Below are positions 57,365-64,000 of a stretch of DNA of 64,000 nucleotides, one piece after another (position 1 is the first letter of the stretch; each line of letters opens with the position of its first letter). The stretch is from Candidatus Woesearchaeota archaeon. Its GTDB lineage: Archaea; Nanobdellota; Nanobdellia; Woesearchaeales; JABIAG01. A program made the position numbers and the translations under genes. Where the stretch lies: the NCBI GenBank assembly GCA_018653365.1, contig JABIAG010000003.1, positions 62,001 to 126,000 of the forward strand, given 5' to 3'. The notes beneath the pieces are model-generated. The model ran no database searches. It was not told where the DNA came from and saw only the letters and a program-made list of their open reading frames with translations.

Positions 57365-58672
57365 ATGAATACACACAATCCTGAAGATAAAGTCAAAGTA
57401 GAAGAAAAGAACACCGAAGAAAATACTGAAGTCATTTATGAAGATGATTTTGAAGAACCTAAATCTTCAAAGAAGGGTTGGATTGTTACTGGAGTTGTGA
57501 TTGTATTGCTTCTAATTGCATTTTTGGTTTGGGCTAATGCATCTCCTTCAGAAGAACTTGATGTTTTGGCTTTTGTTAATGGTCAGCCTGTTTATGCTGC
57601 TGAGATTGATGCGCGATTTGAACAATTGCCTGCTGAATATAAAGACGTTGTTGACAGATCATTAGTTTTAAATCAGACTATTGATGAAATTTTATTGGTT
57701 CAAGAAGCTATCACTCAAGGAATTGAAGTGAATGAAGAAGAACTAACGTCTGAATTGAACACAATTCTTCAACAAAGTATGATGAGTAAAGAACAATTTG
57801 AAGAATACTTGGTTAACAATGGTCTGGATTTAGAAACAGCATTGAATCAAATTGAAGTAAATTTAGTTTTAAGAAAGTTATTAAGTGGTGTTGCTAACGT
57901 TTCTGTTTCTGAGGAAGAAGTAGAATTTTATTATGCACAAAATAAAAACTTGTTCAAGACCCTGGAGTCTCGAAAGGTTAGTCATATTTTGATTTGTTAT
58001 GTCGGTGCACAAGGTTGTGAGGCAAATTATACTAATGAGCAAGCTACAGAACTGGTAAATGAAGTTTTAGAAAAGACTAAAACCGAAGATTTTGCATCCT
58101 TAGCAAAAGAATATTCTACGGGACCTTCCGCACCAACTGGTGGGAGTTTGGGCTCTGTTGACGAAACTACAAATTTTGTTCCTGAGTTTAAAGCAGCTGC
58201 TTTAGATCTTAATGCAGGCGAGGTATCTGGTATTGTTGAGACTGATTTTGGATTTCACATTATTAAGGTAAGTGAAGTTACTCCTGCTAACACTGTTGAG
58301 CTGGCTGAAGTAAGTCCTCAAATTGAGGCAGAAATTCTTAATGCTAAGACTTCTCAGTTTGTTGGAATATATTTGGCAACCTTGAGAGAAAAAGCAGACA
58401 TACAATTTATTACTACTTGTGATGTAGAAGGCGTAATCTTTTATTCTGCTGATTGGTGTGATAATTGTGAAGAAGCAGATGCTGTAGTAAACGAGTTAAT
58501 TGCTGAGGGTCGTTCTATAACTAAAGTAATGGTTTCTGATAATGATCTTGTTAAAACTTGTTTTGGCGCGATTATGAAAGAACAAATTCCTCAATTTATT
58601 TGTGGAAAAGAAGCAGTTGTTGGCCAGCTTTCTAAAGAAGAAATAGTTACTCTTGTTGAGAAGTGCGATTAA
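57365..58672 (+). CDS. Membrane-anchored SurA/parvulin PPIase fused to thioredoxin-like CxxC domain
   Basis: N-terminal TM; RKVSHILICYV...FASLAKEYSTGPSAPTGGSLG...ETDFGFHIIKV; C-terminal VIFYSADWCDNCEEAD. Confidence 0.85.
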   Translation: MNTHNPEDKVKVEEKNTEENTEVIYEDDFEEPKSSKKGWIVTGVVIVLLLIAFLVWANASPSEELDVLAFVNGQPVYAAEIDARFEQLPAEYKDVVDRSLVLNQTIDEILLVQEAITQGIEVNEEELTSELNTILQQSMMSKEQFEEYLVNNGLDLETALNQIEVNLVLRKLLSGVANVSVSEEEVEFYYAQNKNLFKTLESRKVSHILICYVGAQGCEANYTNEQATELVNEVLEKTKTEDFASLAKEYSTGPSAPTGGSLGSVDETTNFVPEFKAAALDLNAGEVSGIVETDFGFHIIKVSEVTPANTVELAEVSPQIEAEILNAKTSQFVGIYLATLREKADIQFITTCDVEGVIFYSADWCDNCEEADAVVNELIAEGRSITKVMVSDNDLVKTCFGAIMKEQIPQFICGKEAVVGQLSKEEIVTLVEKCD

Positions 58673-58726
58673 TTTAAAAAAAGAAAAATGCTCAGAAACA
58701 AGTTTCTGGCACCACTAAAGTGGAAT

Positions 58727-60007
58727 TCATAATTCACTTACTGTGATTATGTTGGTTTTTTCTGAAGTCTTAACTTTTGAGTCCATTCCAATTATGTGCT
58801 TTATTCCAGACTTTTCTGCGGTATTAACTAATGCAGAATTTACTTCTCCATCAAATACTACTGCATACATTCCTGTGTTTAAACTTTTAATTGTTGGTTC
58901 TAGTTCACTTAGTGGAACTTTACCCAATATGTTTAGCTTCTCATCAAGTATTGCTGCTCCTCGCGTACCAATAAGTTCTTCAGCCATGTCTTTGAAGGTT
59001 TTTTTCTCTTCAGCATTTAATGTTGCCTTCTTAACACTTGTTCTTGGAGTGAATTCTCTTCGTGCAGGTCTTGGACTTGCAGGTCTAGCAGGTCTTTGAC
59101 TTGTACTTCTTGGGGCAGGTCTACTTGTTGGTCTTGGTCGAGTGCCAAATGTTGGCTTTTTTGAGGTTTCAGAAGGTTTTAGATCCATTTTCAGTTGTTC
59201 AAATGCAATTCTTGATCTAAGAGCTTTGTTTATCTCTTTTTTTGTTAGTTCTTCAACCTCTTTACCGTCTGGAGCTTTTGTTACAAAGTCTATTTCTGCA
59301 ACACTGCTTAACTCTCTAATAATTAGGTCTCCGCCTCGGTCTCCATCAACAAATACGGTTACTGCTTTTTGTTTTGCTAATTCGACTAGTGTTGGTGGTA
59401 CAGATGTTCCGTTCATTGCTATTGCGTTTTTGAATCCGCTTTTCAATAAACTTAATACGTCTGCTCTACCCTCTACTATAATTATGTCTTCACTCTCTTC
59501 AACACCCGGTCCTGCAGGTAATCGGTCTTTACCGTATTCGGTTATTTCCATTACTCTTACAGATTGCGATACTTCTTCAGCAATTTCTTGTGAATCGGGC
59601 ATTACATTGTCCATTAAGTGTTTAAGTAGTTCTTTTGCTCGACCTACGACTTGGTTTCTTTTACTTATTCGTACATCTTCGATTTTTAGAACTTTAACGG
59701 TTGCATTACATGGGCCTATTCTTTGGATTATTTCCAAAGCTGCACCAATTATGCAAGTTTCTGCTTTATCTAATGAAGAAGGGATTAAGATTGTTCCAGA
59801 TGTTTTTCCTGAGTGTACTTCTGAAGTTACTTCTATTCTTCCAATTCGTCCATTTCTTTGTAATTCTCTTAATTCTAGGTCAGAACCTAATAATCCCTCG
59901 GTTTGTCCAAAGACTGCTCCGATTATGTCTGGTTTGTCTACTACTCCTTCAATGTTTATTGAAGCATGAATTATGTATTTTGCTGCCACTTGGCTAATTT
60001 TTCCCAT
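58727..60007 (-). CDS. dnaG: Archaeal DnaG-like primase (Toprim)
   Basis: KYIIHASINIEGVVDKPDIIGAVFGQTEGLLGSDLELRELQRNGRIGRIEV; IIIVEGRADVLSLLKSGF. Confidence 0.95.
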   Translation of the reverse strand: MGKISQVAAKYIIHASINIEGVVDKPDIIGAVFGQTEGLLGSDLELRELQRNGRIGRIEVTSEVHSGKTSGTILIPSSLDKAETCIIGAALEIIQRIGPCNATVKVLKIEDVRISKRNQVVGRAKELLKHLMDNVMPDSQEIAEEVSQSVRVMEITEYGKDRLPAGPGVEESEDIIIVEGRADVLSLLKSGFKNAIAMNGTSVPPTLVELAKQKAVTVFVDGDRGGDLIIRELSSVAEIDFVTKAPDGKEVEELTKKEINKALRSRIAFEQLKMDLKPSETSKKPTFGTRPRPTSRPAPRSTSQRPARPASPRPARREFTPRTSVKKATLNAEEKKTFKDMAEELIGTRGAAILDEKLNILGKVPLSELEPTIKSLNTGMYAVVFDGEVNSALVNTAEKSGIKHIIGMDSKVKTSEKTNIITVSEL

Positions 60008-60177
60008 TTTTTCCTCCCGGAGAGTTCTCTCCTTTATTTGGGTATTTTTTGTTTAATTTGTTGTAGAACAAGCTTTTTTTGATTAATTAATTACCTATAT
60101 TTGGTTGTTTTTGGCATTTAAAGTGATCGTGATTAAGCTTGTTCTTGAACTGTTTTACCCTTGTTTTTAAGCATAAA

Positions 60178-60258
60178 TGTGACCCGCGACACTAACTCCC
60201 AAGCTCATCGCTTCGGCTTTGCCTTGAGCTCCATTGAGTACTCTCGCGGCGGGCCTCA
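60178..60258 (-). ncRNA. Candidate H/ACA guide RNA (GC-rich structured ncRNA)
   Basis: Minus strand: GAGGCCCGCCGCGA...AGCTCA-AGGCAAAGCCGAAGCGA-TGAGCT...TCGCGGGTC-ACA; TATA-like TTTATAAA at the expected distance upstream. Confidence 0.4.
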
Positions 60259-60314
60259 AGTAGGTTTTAAGGAATGGAAATACATTTATAAATCTTTGCA
60301 TTATATGTTATTGG

Positions 60315-61007
60315 ATGGTGGTATCAAAAGACAAATTTAAGGTCAGAGAGGGAGTTTTTGATAGTTTTACCATCAAAACATTGCAGTTTCTTGATTCGAA
60401 GGGTTTTTTTGAGCTAGAAGAGCTTTCGCCGTTGTTTTTGGGTAAAGAATCCAACGTTTTTATTGGAAAGGGCAATAATGGACATGTTGCAATTAAGATT
60501 TATCGTCTTGAGAATTGTGATTTTAACAAAATGTATGATTATATTAAGCTTGATTCGCGATTTAAGGGTGTTAAAAGGAAGAAAAGGGACATCATTTTTA
60601 TGTGGGTTCAACGAGAATTTAGAAATTTGATGAAAGCTAGGCAAAAAGGGGTTAGAGTTCCCACACCTTTAGCTATTCGAAATAATGTGATTATTATGGA
60701 TCTTGTTGGCGCTCCTGCGTCAAAAGTGAAGGATGATTTGCCTAAAAATGTTAAAAAGTTTTATTTGAACATAATTTCGCAGATGAAAAAGCTTCTTAGT
60801 GCTAATTTAGTGCATGCGGATCTTTCTCAGTTTAATATTTTAAATCATAACGATTTGCCTGTTTTTATTGATTTTTCTCAATCAACTACAAAAGATTCGT
60901 TAAGAGCAAGAGAGTACCTTGAGCGTGATTTAAAAAATGTGAATAATTTCTTTAAAAAAATAGGTTTAAAAGAAAAAGAGTTAAAAACAGTTGAGGATCT
61001 CCTCTAA
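60315..61007 (+). CDS. RIO-family serine kinase
   Basis: GNNGHVAIKIYRLENCDFN...NLVHADLSQFNILNHNDLPVFIDFSQST. Confidence 0.92.
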   Translation: MVVSKDKFKVREGVFDSFTIKTLQFLDSKGFFELEELSPLFLGKESNVFIGKGNNGHVAIKIYRLENCDFNKMYDYIKLDSRFKGVKRKKRDIIFMWVQREFRNLMKARQKGVRVPTPLAIRNNVIIMDLVGAPASKVKDDLPKNVKKFYLNIISQMKKLLSANLVHADLSQFNILNHNDLPVFIDFSQSTTKDSLRAREYLERDLKNVNNFFKKIGLKEKELKTVEDLL

Positions 61008-61009
61008 GA

Positions 61010-61561
61010 ATGCAAGCTTCATACGATATTAAAATTCCTAAGGAAAGAGTAGCAGTTTTAATAGGTGTTAAAGGAATTGTTAAAAAGAATTTACAGAAGG
61101 CTACTGAAACAATTATTGATGTAGACTCTAGTGAAGGACTTGTTACTGTTTCTGGTGAAGATGCTCTTAAGTTAATGGATGCTCAAAGCATTATCAAGGC
61201 AATTGCTAGAGGGTTTAATCCTGAACTTGCTATGCTTTTACTTAAGCAAGATTATTGTTTTGAATTAATTGATCTTAAACTTATTGCTAGAAACCAAAAT
61301 GATTTAGAAAGATTAAAGGGTAGAATTATTGGTGCGGATGGTAAGTCTAGGCGAACTATTGAAACTTTAACTGAAACTTACATTTCTGTTTATGGTAAAA
61401 CTGTTGCACTTATTGGTGAAATTACAATGGTTCAGATCGCTAAAAAGGCGGTTGCTCTTCTTGTTGATGGTTCTGCGCACTCGCATGTTTTCAAGTATTT
61501 AGAGACTCAACGAAGAAAACTTAAACAACAGGATTTTGAGTCCCAACACAAAGGTTTATAA
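61010..61561 (+). CDS. KH-domain RNA-binding protein (Pno1/Dim2-like)
   Basis: [37 protein letters not shown]...[33 protein letters not shown]. Confidence 0.9.
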   Translation: MQASYDIKIPKERVAVLIGVKGIVKKNLQKATETIIDVDSSEGLVTVSGEDALKLMDAQSIIKAIARGFNPELAMLLLKQDYCFELIDLKLIARNQNDLERLKGRIIGADGKSRRTIETLTETYISVYGKTVALIGEITMVQIAKKAVALLVDGSAHSHVFKYLETQRRKLKQQDFESQHKGL

Positions 61562-61584
61562 ATGATTTACGAATTCTAGGATTT

Positions 61585-63285
61585 GTGACCCAAACAACAT
61601 TGAACGGAGAAGCACAAAAACCACCAAAACAATCAAAGGCTGAAGAGATGGCTCTGAAGCAAAGAGAGATTTCTGTAGCTGCATTTTTTGAAAAGAATCG
61701 TCACTTATTGGGGTTTGATAATCCAAGAAAAGCACTTTTGACGACGGTTAAAGAGGCAGTTGATAATAGTTTAGATGCTTGTGAGGAAGCTGAAATTCTT
61801 CCTGAAATAATTGTTGAGATGATTGAACTTTCTGAAAATAAGTATAGAATTATTATTGAAGATAATGGGCCAGGGATTGTTAAAGCTCAAATTCCTAAAA
61901 TTTTTGCTAAATTATTATATGGTTCTAAATTTCATAAGCTTTCTCAAAGTAGGGGTCAGCAAGGAATTGGTATTTCGGCATCTGTTATGTATGCACAACT
62001 TACTACGGGAAAACCTGCAAAAATTGTTTCTAAAACTGGTCCAAAAACTCAGGCTCACTTATACGAACTTCATATTGATACTGAAACTAACAAACCAGAA
62101 ATAGTTAGGGATGAAGTTAAGGAGTGGAATAAGGATTCGGGTACACGAATTGAGATTGATTTGGAAGGTACGTACATAAAAGGTAATCAATCTGTTGACG
62201 AATATCTTAAACAAACTGCAATTGTTAATCCTCATGTTACGTTAATTTATACTAATCCTAAAGCTGAACAAATTATTTTTCCAAGGGCTACTGAAGTTGT
62301 TCCAGTTCCTGCTAAAGAGATCAAACCTCATCCGTATGGTGTTGAGCTGGGGGTTTTCATTAGGATGCTTAAGTATACTGAATCTAGAACTTTACAATCT
62401 TTTTTAACAAGTGAGTTCTCTCGTGTTGGTGCGGGGACTGCTAAAGAGATCTGTCAACACGCAGCGTTATTACCAAATACTAAACCTGCTGCTGTTTCAC
62501 GGGAAATGGCAGAATCTTTGATGAAGGGGATTAAGAAAACTAAAATTATCGCTCCACCTTCTGATTGTATTTCTCCAATTGGGGAGGTTAATCTTGAGAA
62601 GGGATTAAGAAAAGAAATTAATGCAGAATTTTATACTACTATCACTAGACCTCCTGCAGTTTATCGAGGAAATCCTTTTGTTATTGAGGTAGGTATAGCA
62701 TATGGTGGTGAACAGCCCTGTGATAAACAAGTTAAATTATTGCGGTATGCTAATCGTGTTCCTTTGTTATATCAACAGGGAGCTGGTGCGGTTGCTAAAT
62801 CAACCGCAGTTACTAATTGGCGACCGTATGGTTTACAACAATCTGGTAGAAACCTTCCTGTTGGACCTCTTACTGTTGTTGTTCATATTGCTTCTGTCTG
62901 GGTTCCGTTTACTTCTGAAAGTAAGGAAGCTATTGCACATTATTCTGAAATTATGAAAGAGATCCGTCTTGCAATTCAAGAATGTGGTAGAAAGTTAGGA
63001 AGTTATGTTAATAAGAAGAAGCGTGTTGGTGCAGAACTTAAAAAACGTAGTTATATTGAAAAGTACATTCCTCATGTTGGGGATGCACTAAAAGATCTTC
63101 TTGAACTTAAGCCAGAAGCTTCTGAAAACATTCAAACTTTGTTAAAAGAGATTTTAGAAGAGCAAAGAGGCAAGGTTGCAACGGTGGGTGTTGTTGACAA
63201 CCCTGATTATGATGAAAATTTTGCGAATATAGGTAAAGAAGATAAAGAAGAAAAACCAGAAGGAGAAGAAAATGAAAGTAACTGA
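61585..63285 (+). CDS. top6B: DNA topoisomerase VI subunit B
   Basis: [25 protein letters not shown]...[26 protein letters not shown]...[21 protein letters not shown]. Confidence 0.95.
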   Translation: MTQTTLNGEAQKPPKQSKAEEMALKQREISVAAFFEKNRHLLGFDNPRKALLTTVKEAVDNSLDACEEAEILPEIIVEMIELSENKYRIIIEDNGPGIVKAQIPKIFAKLLYGSKFHKLSQSRGQQGIGISASVMYAQLTTGKPAKIVSKTGPKTQAHLYELHIDTETNKPEIVRDEVKEWNKDSGTRIEIDLEGTYIKGNQSVDEYLKQTAIVNPHVTLIYTNPKAEQIIFPRATEVVPVPAKEIKPHPYGVELGVFIRMLKYTESRTLQSFLTSEFSRVGAGTAKEICQHAALLPNTKPAAVSREMAESLMKGIKKTKIIAPPSDCISPIGEVNLEKGLRKEINAEFYTTITRPPAVYRGNPFVIEVGIAYGGEQPCDKQVKLLRYANRVPLLYQQGAGAVAKSTAVTNWRPYGLQQSGRNLPVGPLTVVVHIASVWVPFTSESKEAIAHYSEIMKEIRLAIQECGRKLGSYVNKKKRVGAELKKRSYIEKYIPHVGDALKDLLELKPEASENIQTLLKEILEEQRGKVATVGVVDNPDYDENFANIGKEDKEEKPEGEENESN

Positions 63286-64000
63286 TAAAATAAAAGAGGT
63301 AGGAGTTGAAATTTACAATTCTATCCTGAAAAAGAAACAACCCGAACTTTCCTCTCCAATTAGATCTTTATCAAATGTTAAATATGATACCAAAAATGGT
63401 TTTTTTGAATTGACAGGTAAGATGAAATTAAGAACTCTTACTGCTGCTACGATTAAAACTTTTGCCCAAACTCTTAGGATGATGAATCTTTCTAAAGAGT
63501 TAATAGAAAAAGATGATATTGCAACCAAGAGGGAGGCGTATTACGTTTCTAAAAATTGGGGTGATGCTCGTTTTAAAGAACAACCTGAATCTGATAGTGT
63601 GATGGATGATGTTGAGGCAATGTTAGAGGTTAATCGTGAACAGATTGGGTTTATTCCTGAAGAAAAAGGGGGTGATGTTGCGGGTCAATTAATTGTTGTT
63701 GATAAAGACCCTGATACTGGTAAAGAGATTAAGATTGATTGTACAAAGATGGGTACTGGAGCTTATTCTATTCCTTCTTCTGTTGAGCATTTAAAGTTTG
63801 AAACTAATGCTAAATTTATTCTTGCTATTGAAACTGCAGGTATGTTTCAACGGTTAGTTAAACATAATTATTGGAGAAAGTCTAACGCAATTCTAATTTC
63901 TATGGGTGGCGTTCCAACTCGTGCTTGTCGAAGGTTTATTCGAAGAATGAGTGATGAATTAAATCTTCCTGTTTACGTTTTTACTGATGGTGATCCTTAT
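63272..64000 (+). CDS. top6A: DNA topoisomerase VI subunit A, truncated by window edge
   Basis: [24 protein letters not shown]...[35 protein letters not shown]...[30 protein letters not shown]; open at edge so absent from track. Confidence 0.95.
   Translation, partial: MKVTDKIKEVGVEIYNSILKKKQPELSSPIRSLSNVKYDTKNGFFELTGKMKLRTLTAATIKTFAQTLRMMNLSKELIEKDDIATKREAYYVSKNWGDARFKEQPESDSVMDDVEAMLEVNREQIGFIPEEKGGDVAGQLIVVDKDPDTGKEIKIDCTKMGTGAYSIPSSVEHLKFETNAKFILAIETAGMFQRLVKHNYWRKSNAILISMGGVPTRACRRFIRRMSDELNLPVYVFTDGDPY

Overview
This looks like a 64 kb chromosomal segment of an AT-rich archaeon, probably DPANN/Woesearchaeota-like. That placement is inferred from gene content and was not tested. Informational and housekeeping genes dominate: a ribosomal protein/RNA polymerase operon (uS13-uS4-uS11-RpoD-eL18-uL13-uS9-RpoN), LeuRS, TrpRS, archaeal DnaG, Topo VI B/A, GyrA, ScpA/ScpB, FtsY, prefoldin, NAC, Sec61beta, HerA-like ATPase, Rio kinase, a KH protein, and enolase/IMPase/iPGM. 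RNA genes are RNase P RNA, SRP RNA, five tRNAs (several intron-containing) and a candidate H/ACA RNA. Two giant surface proteins frame accessory content. Several real genes are missing from the ORF track: the open-ended 1..5276 surface protein and Top6A at the window edges, plus short ORFs for eL41, Sec61beta, a ribbon-helix-helix-like protein and a zinc ribbon. Most interesting observations: (1) a 15-aa Leu-rich mini-ORF (MKTNKLAILELLLLE) followed by mutually exclusive hairpins directly upstream of leuS, resembling leader-peptide attenuation in an archaeon; (2) a two-copy structured element with a covarying stem, one copy bounded by an exact 15-bp duplication of a gene 3' end, and a similar 23-bp duplication of the leuS 3' end bounding a 1.35-kb insert with an HExxH ORF; (3) a shared CACTGGACAAGTCC element at identical spacing from the TATA box of two free-standing LAGLIDADG genes, both next to tRNA genes; (4) three exact 53-bp-period hairpin repeats forming a possible ncRNA; (5) a tRNA-Val(UAC) that appears to carry both a D-loop and an anticodon-loop intron. 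No database search or folding program was run.
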